The translations under genes and the position numbers were made by a program. Below are positions 7,190 through 11,939 of a stretch of 11,939 bases of DNA, one piece after another. Under the pieces are notes generated by a model. The model saw nothing but the letters and a program-made list of their open reading frames with translations, had not been told where the DNA came from and ran no database searches. Every line of letters starts with the position of its first letter. Positions within the stretch are counted from its first letter, which is position 1. The stretch comes from CAKQOE01 sp051892195 (GTDB taxonomy: Bacteria; Bacillota; Clostridia; Peptostreptococcales; Anaerovoracaceae): contig JBJFFZ010000094.1 in assembly GCA_051892195.1 (NCBI GenBank), positions 1-11,939 on the forward strand, in the 5' to 3' direction.

Positions 7190-7501
7190 ATGGGATATGA
7201 AAACAGATTAAAGAGCAAGGAAGCAGATGATTTATTTGAAGCAATCCTTTCGTTGGAAACACAGGAGGAGTGTTACCGCTTTTTTGAGGATCTCTGCACG
7301 GTAAAAGAAATAAAAGCCATGTCTCAGCGGTTTGAGGTTGCAAGGCTTCTCATTCAGAAAAAGACCTACAGCGAGATTGAGGAGAGCACAGGGGCAAGCA
7401 CTGCAACCATCAGCCGGATCAACAGAACCCTTCAGTTCGGGGCAGACGGATATACCACGGTTCTGGAAAAAATGGCGGAGCCGGAGGAAGAGAAAAAGTA
7501 A
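7190..7501 (+). CDS. yerC: YerC/YecD-family TrpR-related DNA-binding protein, 103 aa
   Basis: An all-helical protein of the Trp repressor superfamily, with the helix-turn-helix at about residues 57-80 (KKTYSEIEESTGASTATISR) preceded by helices FFEDLCTVKEIKAMSQRFEVARLL that form the dimer core. Length matches Bacillus YerC (about 104 residues). Comparative work has proposed that such proteins repress amino-acid genes, histidine among them; nothing in this window shows its targets. The start is ATG 7190, 5 nt after GGGAGG (7179-7184); an in-frame start at 7145 would add 15 residues without a ribosome binding site. The acidic-lysine tail (AEPEEEKK) is unremarkable. It stands alone between recJ and a hairpin, with its own promoter and a palindrome over the -10. 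Confidence 0.88.
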   Translation: MGYENRLKSKEADDLFEAILSLETQEECYRFFEDLCTVKEIKAMSQRFEVARLLIQKKTYSEIEESTGASTATISRINRTLQFGADGYTTVLEKMAEPEEEKK

Positions 7502-7519
7502 CCAGTCCACAGGACATGC

Positions 7520-7600
7520 AACATCTTCGTCGGTTTTTTCATATACTGAATTGAGGCATATTTCCATCAGTTCAGCAGATGCCGACGGAGGTGTTTTTTT
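7520..7600 (+). terminator. Long branched hairpin with T7 tail: yerC terminator or ribosome-site lid
   Basis: An outer stem pairs bases 7520-7534 with 7581-7595 (15 bp, three G-U pairs; core CATCTTCGTCGG with CCGACGGAGGTG). Inside it, CTGAATTGA (7546-7554) pairs with TCAGTTCAG (7567-7575). T7594-T7600 follow, so it can work as a terminator for yerC. Its right arm contains GGAGGTG (7587-7593), the ribosome binding site for the small open frame at 7601, so folding would also hide that site. Confidence 0.6.
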
Positions 7601-7783
7601 ATGTTCAGAAATAACTGTGAATGTTCCGGAACGGACCATCTTTACCGGGGAGAAAGCTATGATATTTCCAGAGCCCGTCTGGGTCCTTCGAAAGACCGGT
7701 GCTGTGTGGGGTTCCGGTTTTTCCTCTTTGGATGGGTTCTTGCGGTTGCAGCATTTGTTCTGATCTCCTGTGCAGTCAGGTAA
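7601..7783 (+). CDS. Small hypothetical protein with C-terminal membrane helix, 60 aa
   Basis: I do not recognise this protein. Its ATG is 7 nt after GGAGGTG, an ideal ribosome binding site. The first 35 residues are polar with cysteines at C6, C8, C34 and C35; residues 38-58 (FRFFLFGWVLAVAAFVLISC) form one strong membrane helix almost at the C-terminus, giving a tail-anchored layout with only VR or similar outside. There is no signal peptide. The gene sits between yerC and rpmB. The caution is that the ribosome site coincides with a terminator-like stem, so the Shine-Dalgarno could be accidental, and the frame is short enough to occur by chance. The alternative is a noncoding stretch between two transcription units. 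Confidence 0.45.
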   Translation: MFRNNCECSGTDHLYRGESYDISRARLGPSKDRCCVGFRFFLFGWVLAVAAFVLISCAVR

Positions 7784-7848
7784 TTCTTTTCAGAGCGTCA
7801 GACGGAAAAATATCTGTGAAAAAAATGCAAATTCCTTAAAAAAATGTG

Positions 7849-7877
7849 TTTTCATCAATAAATATCTATGATATAAT
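7849..7877 (+). promoter_or_regulatory. Promoter of rpmB
   Basis: TTTTCA (7849-7854), a 17-bp spacer and an extended -10, TGA-TATAAT (7869-7877). Transcription would start near 7884, about 33 nt before the rpmB start codon. Confidence 0.7.
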
Positions 7878-7916
7878 ATCGAATGTTCGTGAATGAAAAG
7901 AAGGAGGTGTTTCCAA

Positions 7917-8108
7917 ATGTCAAAGAAATGTGAAATCTGTGGCAAGGGCCAGGTTTCCGGCAACACAGTAAGCCACTCAAACATCCATACAAGAAGAAAG
8001 TGGAATCCGAACATTCAGACTGTAAGAGTTAACGATAACGGTTCTGTTAGAAAGATGAACGTCTGCACACGCTGCATCAAGTCTAACAGGGTGACCAGAG
8101 CACTCTAA
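7917..8108 (+). CDS. rpmB: 50S ribosomal protein L28, 63 aa, zinc-ribbon form
   Basis: A component of the large ribosomal subunit. The start SKKCEICGKG, the central VSHSNIHTRRKWNPN stretch and the end CTRCIKSNRVTRAL match the L28 family throughout, at normal bacterial length. The two cysteine pairs (C5/C8 and C50/C53) form the zinc-binding 'C+' version, in contrast to paralogues that lack them and are induced in zinc starvation. ATG 7917 is 7 nt after AAGGAGGTG (7901-7909); eight further codons upstream in frame lie over that ribosome binding site and are not coding. It is a monocistronic unit with its own promoter and terminator. Confidence 0.97.
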   Translation: MSKKCEICGKGQVSGNTVSHSNIHTRRKWNPNIQTVRVNDNGSVRKMNVCTRCIKSNRVTRAL

Positions 8109-8126
8109 GGTAGATTGGATTGTGAC

Positions 8127-8156
8127 GACGTCTGAACCTGTTCAGGCGTCTTTTTT
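8127..8156 (+). terminator. Intrinsic terminator of rpmB
   Basis: GACGTCTGAA (8127-8136) pairs with TTCAGGCGTC (8141-8150) with one G-U pair and a 4-nt loop, followed by T8151-T8156. Confidence 0.9.
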
Positions 8157-8198
8157 CTTGCTTTCATCCGTAATAAGAAAAAGGAGAATAATCAGAAT

Positions 8199-8489
8199 AT
8201 GAAGTACGATGGCGAATCCATGGCTGTATATGGAGAGGACCGCATTGCCAGCGAGTGCCAGATCATCAGTCAGTTTCAGAATGAAGATACCGGAAAGCAT
8301 TATCTGGTTTACACAGATGGTTCAAGAAATGAAGAAGGAAAGAAGAATATGTATGTGGCATCCTTTAATCCTGATTCCGAATCGGAAACTTCTCTGATGC
8401 CGGTGGAATCCTACGAAGAGTGGGAATCAATCAGCGGTTTTCTGGAAGAGCTGAGAAAAGAAATTGAAAAGAGAGGCCTTGATCTTTAG
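8199..8489 (+). CDS. DUF1292-type acidic protein, 96 aa
   Basis: The central part, YLVYTDGSRNEEGKKNMYVA (36-55), followed by a stretch ending in LMPVESYEEWESI, resembles DUF1292 proteins of Firmicutes (for example Bacillus YrzB), small acidic proteins whose function is unknown. The protein has no signal peptide or membrane segment and ends in a charged helix (FLEELRKEIEKRGLDL). It starts at ATG 8199, 12 nt after AAGGAG (8181-8186), a spacing on the long side; an in-frame Met at residue 8 is the alternative but has no better site. No separate promoter is evident, so it may depend on read-through of the rpmB terminator. In other Firmicutes DUF1292 genes often accompany ruvX/yqgF or ureABC-independent housekeeping genes; here the neighbour is rpmB. 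Confidence 0.8.
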   Translation: MKYDGESMAVYGEDRIASECQIISQFQNEDTGKHYLVYTDGSRNEEGKKNMYVASFNPDSESETSLMPVESYEEWESISGFLEELRKEIEKRGLDL

Positions 8490-8506
8490 GCCGGAAAAGG
8501 CATAAC

Positions 8507-8556
8507 AAAACTGCAGGCTCTGTTGTGAAACGGAGGAACTGCAGTTTTTCTTTTTT
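8507..8556 (+). terminator. Intrinsic terminator, convergent region
   Basis: AAAACTGCAG (8507-8516) pairs perfectly with CTGCAGTTTT (8539-8548) over a 22-nt loop. T8545-T8549, one C and T8551-T8556 follow. On the minus strand the same stem is followed by TTTTGTT, so it may also stop the methyltransferase transcript. Confidence 0.85.
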
Positions 8557-8593
8557 CTATGCTTTTAAAATGAATCCTTTTCAGGCGAAGCCC

Positions 8594-9451
8594 TTAAGGC
8601 TTTGGGTGACCAGAGGTCACGGAAGGCTGTGCAGCGGTGAGGTCTGCAACGATGACAGAGATTTCCTTCTTCTTTGGGAAGTACCATCCCGTTTCCGTCC
8701 GTTCCAGCTTTTTTTCAAGGAAAAAATCGATCTGGTCTTCTTCAAGTTTGTAGTAATATCTCACATAATCTCTTGCTTCCGATATGTTAGGGAAGGGCTG
8801 ACCGAATTCCAGATCCCTGTCCTCGCGAATGTAAGAGACACCTTTTTCATCAAGAAACTGTGCAATATCGGAGGCAGTTTCAAAGGAACGCTGCTTTCCG
8901 CGGATAATTCTCTGAGGCTTATCCCCCTGGCCTGGGCTGTTTTCTGCGCCTGCCTGCCGGGATGCTGCCTGGGCAGCGACCTTCATCCGTCCTTCCTTGC
9001 TTCTCGGAATAACCGCAATGACTTTTTTACTGATCATAGAGCTCAGCCGGTCCCAGTCGGTGAGAATGGCACCGAAAAAGCTGATAATGGCGGCATCGAA
9101 GGCTCTGCCTTCCAGTATCTGATGCCAGTCACCCTCCAGAACCTCAAACCCCGGAATGGGATCCTCTGCGTTCATTCGCCGCAGATGATCCATGGCGTGG
9201 GGATCCAGATCATTGGCTGTATATGCGCTGACATGGGGCGCAAGATGGCGGGCCAGAGTCCCGGTTCCGCAGGCAAGCTCGCAGCAGCGGAAGCTTTCGT
9301 CAAGATGAGGGGCAATGATCTCCTCCAGGCGGTCATGGTATCCGGTGTACCGGGAGGCTTCCTCATACCAGCGGGCAGATTCTGCTGTCCAGCGGAAGAG
9401 AACGCCTTTTATTCTGTCAGATTCCAGGGATCTGTTGTCTGTTTCATTCAT
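8594..9451 (-). CDS. Class I SAM-dependent methyltransferase, 285 aa
   Basis: The SAM-binding glycine loop ELACGTGTLARHLA (58-71) and the acidic strand end AYTANDLDPHAM (76-87; D81 contacts the ribose) define a Rossmann-type methyltransferase, with EGDW (106-109) as the usual third motif. The C-terminal half (about 150-285) has a low-complexity Ala/Gln/Gly patch (SRQAGAENSPGQGDKPQ), then an alpha/beta part with an aromatic RDYVRYYYKLEEDQIDFFLE run that probably forms the substrate lid. The substrate is unknown. ATG 9451 is preferred: AAAGGA (9464-9469) lies 12 nt upstream, while the in-frame TTG at 9463 directly abuts that site. It has its own promoter at 9479-9507, and the neighbouring intergenic region carries a DtxR-like box, so a link to metal metabolism is possible but unproven. 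Confidence 0.85.
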   Translation of the reverse strand: MNETDNRSLESDRIKGVLFRWTAESARWYEEASRYTGYHDRLEEIIAPHLDESFRCCELACGTGTLARHLAPHVSAYTANDLDPHAMDHLRRMNAEDPIPGFEVLEGDWHQILEGRAFDAAIISFFGAILTDWDRLSSMISKKVIAVIPRSKEGRMKVAAQAASRQAGAENSPGQGDKPQRIIRGKQRSFETASDIAQFLDEKGVSYIREDRDLEFGQPFPNISEARDYVRYYYKLEEDQIDFFLEKKLERTETGWYFPKKKEISVIVADLTAAQPSVTSGHPKP

Positions 9452-9478
9452 AATGTTGTCCAATCCTTTCCGTGCAGT

Positions 9479-9507
9479 ATTTTATTAAAAAAAAGAAATC
9501 CGGTCAA
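9479..9507 (-). promoter_or_regulatory. Promoter of the methyltransferase gene
   Basis: On the minus strand, TTGACC (9507-9502), a 17-bp spacer containing a T8 run, and TAAAAT (9484-9479). Both hexamers match consensus at five of six positions. Transcription starts near 9472, only about 20 nt before the ATG, so the gene does not need the upstream transcript. Confidence 0.7.
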
Positions 9508-9519
9508 TACATAAAAGGG

Positions 9520-9536
9520 CACAGCCCCGGGCTGTG
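9520..9536. terminator. Perfect 17-bp palindrome, possible secondary stop
   Basis: CACAGCCC-C-GGGCTGTG is exact (8-1-8). Read on the minus strand the stem is followed by CCCTTTT, so it could back up the hairpin at 9582-9624. It also lies 12 bp upstream of the methyltransferase -35, so an operator role is equally possible. Confidence 0.35.
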
Positions 9537-9579
9537 AACCATGTAAAAAGTGGAAGAGCTGATTCCGCCTTATGGAGAA

Positions 9580-9753
9580 GAAATAAATAGGCTGCCGATC
9601 CTGAGAAACGGCAGCCTGTTTATTACGAACAAATCGTCTGCAATAGATTTGCTCCAAATCCAATAAACTAATTCACCAATATCACCCGGAAATGGCATTC
9701 TGCAACAATCCAAAGCCAGGAAACGAATGTTTTATCTTCATAAAACTTAACTT
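9580..9753 (-). ncRNA. Candidate small regulatory RNA, about 170 nt
   Basis: A strong minus-strand promoter (9760-9787) predicts a start near 9753, and a large hairpin at 9582-9624 predicts an end near 9575. Between them lie hairpins GTTTTAT-GAAG-ATAAAAC (9746-9729), GATTTG-GAG-CAAATC (9660-9646) and ACGA-TTTGT-TCGT (about 9639-9627). The next gene on this strand has its own promoter, so this transcript looks independent. Possible short frames of 19 and 42 codons inside have no ribosome binding site, and the longer one runs through the hairpin. I do not recognise a known RNA family; it could instead be a long leader of the methyltransferase. Confidence 0.45.
9582..9624 (-). terminator. 16-bp hairpin, terminator of the candidate small RNA
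   Basis: Bases 9582-9597 pair with 9609-9624 (15 Watson-Crick pairs and one G-U) over an 11-nt loop; the GC core is AGGCTGCCG/CGGCAGCCT. On the minus strand the core is followed by ATTTATTTCTTC. The T-rich tail is interrupted, so efficiency may be partial. Confidence 0.6.
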
Positions 9754-9760
9754 AACCTAA
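9742..9760 (-). promoter_or_regulatory. DtxR/IdeR/MntR-like box at the small-RNA start site
   Basis: On the minus strand TTAGGTTAAGTTAAGTTTT matches the known DtxR-family consensus (TTAGGTTAG-S-CTAACCTAA) at 13 of 19 positions by my count, with the first half-site TTAGGTTA exact and the second weak. It abuts the -10 and covers the predicted start, a repressor position. If real, the RNA would be made when iron or manganese is scarce. Confidence 0.35.
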
Positions 9761-9787
9761 GTATACCATATAATCCTATCGTGTCAA
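9760..9787 (-). promoter_or_regulatory. Strong minus-strand promoter upstream of the candidate small RNA
   Basis: On the minus strand: consensus TTGACA (9787-9782), a 16-bp spacer and TATACT (9765-9760), with an extended TGG just before the -10. It is the best -35/-10 pair in the window. Confidence 0.75.
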
Positions 9788-9888
9788 CAACAAAACTAAA
9801 AAAAACTAACTCAAATTGATAAAAAGGCATAAAAAAGGTGATTTTCAATGATTTAATGTGTTAAACTGGGATAGTATAATTTTTTGTG

Positions 9889-9922
9889 TTTTCTTTTGAT
9901 ATGTATTATGGTATACTAATAC
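9889..9922 (+). promoter_or_regulatory. Promoter of the three-domain gene with palindrome over the -10
   Basis: An extended -10, TGG-TATACT (9909-9917), lies 17 bp after a weak -35 (TTTTCT, 9889-9894). The -10 is framed by GTATTA (9903-9908) and TAATAC (9917-9922), an inverted repeat that could be an operator. A second possible -10, TATAAT (9875-9880), lies upstream with a poor -35. The start would be near 9924, about 65 nt before the ATG. Confidence 0.5.
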
Positions 9923-9988
9923 GAATAGGTAAAAATCTGAAGTCAAAAAAATGACTGAAAGATCAATGGAAAGTGGGGTGGCTACAGT

Positions 9989-11734
9989 ATGGAAAACAGG
10001 AAGAATACTGCAGGGCTGATCCTGTCGGCAGGATTCTCGTCCAGAATGAAGGATTTTAAACCTCTCATGAAGATCGGAAAGAAAAACGCGCTGGAGTGCC
10101 TGATCGAAAGCTTTCGGACCGCAGGGGTCAGTGAGATCATCGTTGTGGTGGGATACAACGCAGAGATTATCTGCGAGTTTCTGAAAGGACAGGATGTCAG
10201 CATCGTTACAAACGAAAAATATGCAGACGGCATGTTTACATCTGTACAGGCAGGCATCCGGTATGCCGCTGCTCAGGGGTATTCCTGCGTTTTTATGACC
10301 CCGGTGGACATCCCCATGATTCCTCCGTACGTCATTGCGAAAACCGTCGAAGAGCACGAGGCTCATCCGGGATTCTTTGTGGTTCCGTGCTTTGAGGACA
10401 AGAAGGGGCATCCTCTGTGTATTCCTGAGGAGTATTATAAGGAAATTCTGGAAAGTGACGGCGCTATGGGACTGAAGTCCGTGACCTCCCTTCACGAGGA
10501 CAGGATGATCCGGTTCCCGACCCATGCGGAGGGAATCGTCCGCGATATGGATACGCCGGCTGCTTATGAAGATATGCTGGCATTTTATGAAAAGAACCGT
10601 TTTCCGGACGAAGAAAAATGCTGGAAGATACTGAAACGGATGGAAACACCATCCCATGTGATCCGTCACTGCCTGGCAGTGACCGACACGGCTGTGGCCA
10701 TGGCCGAAGAGCTGAACCGTCACGGAAGAAATCTGAGCATTTCTCTGATCCGCGCCGCCGGCATGCTGCACGATGTGCTGCGGATACGGAAAAAGCACTG
10801 GGAAGAGGGGGCAAAGCTGGCTCTCTACTATGGATACCCGGAGGTTGCTGAGATTATTGAGGCCCATATGAACTACATTCCGGCAGTTCCTGTCTACGAT
10901 GTAGACGAAAAGGATCTGGTGTGCCTGGCGGACAAGCTTCGTCAGGAGGAGCGGCTGGTCACCCTGGATCAGCGTCTGGAACCCGTAAGACAGCGCTGGA
11001 AGGACGATCCGGACGCCCTTGCCATCATAGAAAAAAAGATCGCCGCTGCAGATGCGGTGCTACAGTATGTCAGCAGAAGCATCGGCAGGGACGTGTACGA
11101 GCTGCTGCGGGAAATGGATCAGGAAAAAGCGGCGGCCCTGGAAGGAAAACCAAAGGCAAGACGCCTGATTCTGGTGCGCCACGGGGATATTCAGAAGCAT
11201 AAGGAGCGCATTTTCCTGGGGCAGAAGGACATCCCTCTCAACGTGGAAGGAAAGGAGCAGTGCACCCATGTGGGACTGGAGCTTCAGCACTTTGATGTGG
11301 AGTCCGATATCATCTACTGCAGCGATCTGAACCGGGCAAAGGAAAGCGCAAAGATCATCGCCCGGATTCTGGGGGACAAGTTCAGGGTTGTGGAGGTTCC
11401 GGAATTTCGGGAAATGAATCTCGGAAAGTGGGACGGCATGTACATATCCGACATCCGCAGCCAGTTCCCGGAAGAATACAAAAAGCGGGGCGAGGATCTG
11501 ATCCACTTTAAGATCGATGAGGAAGCAGAAAACTTCGTGGAGCTGCAGCAGCGGGTCATGAAAAAGCTGAATGCCCTGATTGAAGAGACAGAAGGCGACC
11601 TGGTGATCGTCAGCCATTCCGGTGTACTGCGCTGCATCCGCTGCGCCCTGGAAGGACGTCCTTTAGAAGACCTGACAAAAATGAAATTTGACCGGGGAAC
11701 CTATCAGATTCTGGAGCTGCCGCAGCAGGAATAA
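9989..11734 (+). CDS. Three-domain fusion: MobA/MocA-like nucleotidyltransferase, HD phosphohydrolase, histidine phosphatase, 581 aa
   Basis: Residues 1-200 form a sugar/cofactor nucleotidyltransferase of the MobA/MocA type: LILSAGFSSRM with K24, NEKYADGMFTSVQAGI (75-90), TPVDIPMI (104-111), GHP (140-142) and DMDTPAAYEDM (186-196). Residues 215-330 are an HD domain with all metal ligands: H227, H261-D262, D315 (LADKL), plus H293. After a helical linker, residues 390-581 are a histidine phosphatase: LVRHG (395-399) with catalytic H398, R449, the FLGQKDIPLN loop as in CobC/PGM relatives, E474, and VSHSG with H543. All three active sites look intact. The combination suggests making, trimming and dephosphorylating a nucleotide-linked cofactor, with molybdenum-cofactor or cobamide metabolism as candidates; this is inference and no such genes are adjacent. 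ATG 9989 is 7 nt after GGGGTGG. Confidence 0.9.
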   Translation: MENRKNTAGLILSAGFSSRMKDFKPLMKIGKKNALECLIESFRTAGVSEIIVVVGYNAEIICEFLKGQDVSIVTNEKYADGMFTSVQAGIRYAAAQGYSCVFMTPVDIPMIPPYVIAKTVEEHEAHPGFFVVPCFEDKKGHPLCIPEEYYKEILESDGAMGLKSVTSLHEDRMIRFPTHAEGIVRDMDTPAAYEDMLAFYEKNRFPDEEKCWKILKRMETPSHVIRHCLAVTDTAVAMAEELNRHGRNLSISLIRAAGMLHDVLRIRKKHWEEGAKLALYYGYPEVAEIIEAHMNYIPAVPVYDVDEKDLVCLADKLRQEERLVTLDQRLEPVRQRWKDDPDALAIIEKKIAAADAVLQYVSRSIGRDVYELLREMDQEKAAALEGKPKARRLILVRHGDIQKHKERIFLGQKDIPLNVEGKEQCTHVGLELQHFDVESDIIYCSDLNRAKESAKIIARILGDKFRVVEVPEFREMNLGKWDGMYISDIRSQFPEEYKKRGEDLIHFKIDEEAENFVELQQRVMKKLNALIEETEGDLVIVSHSGVLRCIRCALEGRPLEDLTKMKFDRGTYQILELPQQE

Positions 11735-11764
11735 TCCCGGAAAACAGAATAAATCCGTAAATTG

Positions 11765-11793
11765 CTCACCGGGCTGCTGTCCGGTGAGTTTTT
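11765..11793 (+). terminator. Intrinsic terminator of the three-domain gene
   Basis: CTCACCGG (11765-11772) pairs perfectly with CCGGTGAG (11781-11788) over an 8-nt loop, followed by T11789-T11793. Confidence 0.9.
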
Positions 11794-11799
11794 CGTATG

Positions 11800-11906
11800 G
11801 CGGGCCTGGGGGCTGCGGCGAAAGTTCGCGGGGGCGCAGCTGCCGACGAACCGTACGGAGCGCCTGCCCGGCAGGCGGGATTGAGGGCGGGCGGAGCCGC
11901 CGGGGA
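11800..11906. repeat. GC-rich block of four consecutive inverted repeats
   Basis: In about 105 bp there are GCTGCG/CGCAGC (11812-11817, 11835-11840) enclosing GCGAA-AG-TTCGC (11818-11829), the self-complementary CCGTACGG (11851-11858), CGCCTGCC-C-GGCAGGCG (11861-11877), and GGCGG-AG-CCGCC (11890-11901). The base composition is far more GC-rich than the other intergenic regions. No T tract or ribosome binding site is evident and I see no coding signal. An ATG at 11918 reads seven codons to the window edge but cannot be judged. Confidence 0.45.
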
Positions 11907-11939
11907 TGTCGTAACAAATGAAGAACGTATTCTGGAGCT

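Larger units (their letters stand above)
9452..9988. other. 537-bp intergenic region between divergent genes
   Basis: No convincing protein gene is present. From left to right it holds the methyltransferase promoter (-), a 17-bp GC-rich palindrome, a 16-bp terminator-like hairpin, a candidate small RNA transcribed leftwards, its promoter with a DtxR-like box, and an AT-rich stretch (9788-9900) leading to the plus-strand promoter of the three-domain gene. A short hairpin AGTCA-(A6)-TGACT lies at 9941-9956 in that gene's leader. Each element is listed separately. Confidence 0.7.

Noticed and set aside
8525..9514. A 329-codon plus-strand frame opposite the methyltransferase.
   Set aside because: Antisense shadow: the minus-strand frame has clear SAM-binding motifs, a ribosome site and a promoter.
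9448..9663. A 71-codon minus-strand frame starting at a TTG.
   Set aside because: Weak start, no ribosome binding site, crosses a hairpin and a promoter, and overlaps the methyltransferase start.
9570..9698. A 42-codon minus-strand frame inside the candidate small RNA (ATG at 9698, stop at 9570-9572).
   Set aside because: No ribosome binding site precedes it and it runs straight through the terminator-like hairpin.
9790..9812. AAAAAAACTAA reminiscent of the tail of a preQ1 riboswitch.
   Set aside because: No matching upstream stem and loop; simply A-rich sequence.
11908..11917. GTCGTAACAA resembles the 3' end region of 16S rRNA.
   Set aside because: Only about ten bases match; the flanking sequence is not rRNA.
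11918..11939. ATG at 11918 as the start of a next gene.
   Set aside because: Only seven codons before the edge and no clear ribosome binding site.

Overview
The window looks like chromosomal DNA of a low-to-moderate GC Firmicute, most likely a clostridium of the Lachnospiraceae type. Evidence: AGGAGG-type ribosome binding sites, TTGACA/TATAAT promoters, T-tailed hairpin terminators, an ftsE-ftsX-(coiled coil + M23 peptidase) cluster, a YerC-type TrpR relative, a four-cysteine L28 and a DUF1292-type protein. The family assignment is inference. I see no tRNA, rRNA, insertion sequence, CRISPR array or prophage gene.

Left part (1-2360): an FAD-dependent oxidoreductase (+) converges on a 5-formyltetrahydrofolate cyclo-ligase (-). 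A 14-bp palindrome, a near-consensus promoter and a roughly 140-nt structured leader then lead into ftsE. Centre (2364-7042): ftsE, ftsX and a secreted coiled-coil M23 peptidase form a tight operon for cell-wall hydrolysis at division, closed by a strong terminator. recJ, a single-strand exonuclease, follows with its own ribosome binding site.

Right-centre (7065-8556): several small transcription units. yerC has a promoter whose -10 lies inside a perfect 17-bp palindrome (candidate autoregulation). Next is a branched hairpin that is either the yerC terminator or a lid over the ribosome binding site of a 60-residue membrane protein. Then come rpmB and a DUF1292-type gene, each followed by a terminator.

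Right part (8594-11939): a class I methyltransferase (-) has its own promoter. Upstream of it, also on the minus strand, a second and stronger promoter with a DtxR-like box at its start site drives a stretch of about 170 nt that ends in a large hairpin. This is the best candidate for an undescribed element here, a small RNA possibly under metal control. On the plus strand a three-domain protein (MobA/MocA-like nucleotidyltransferase, HD phosphohydrolase, histidine phosphatase) follows, then a terminator and a GC-rich block of four palindromes of unknown role.
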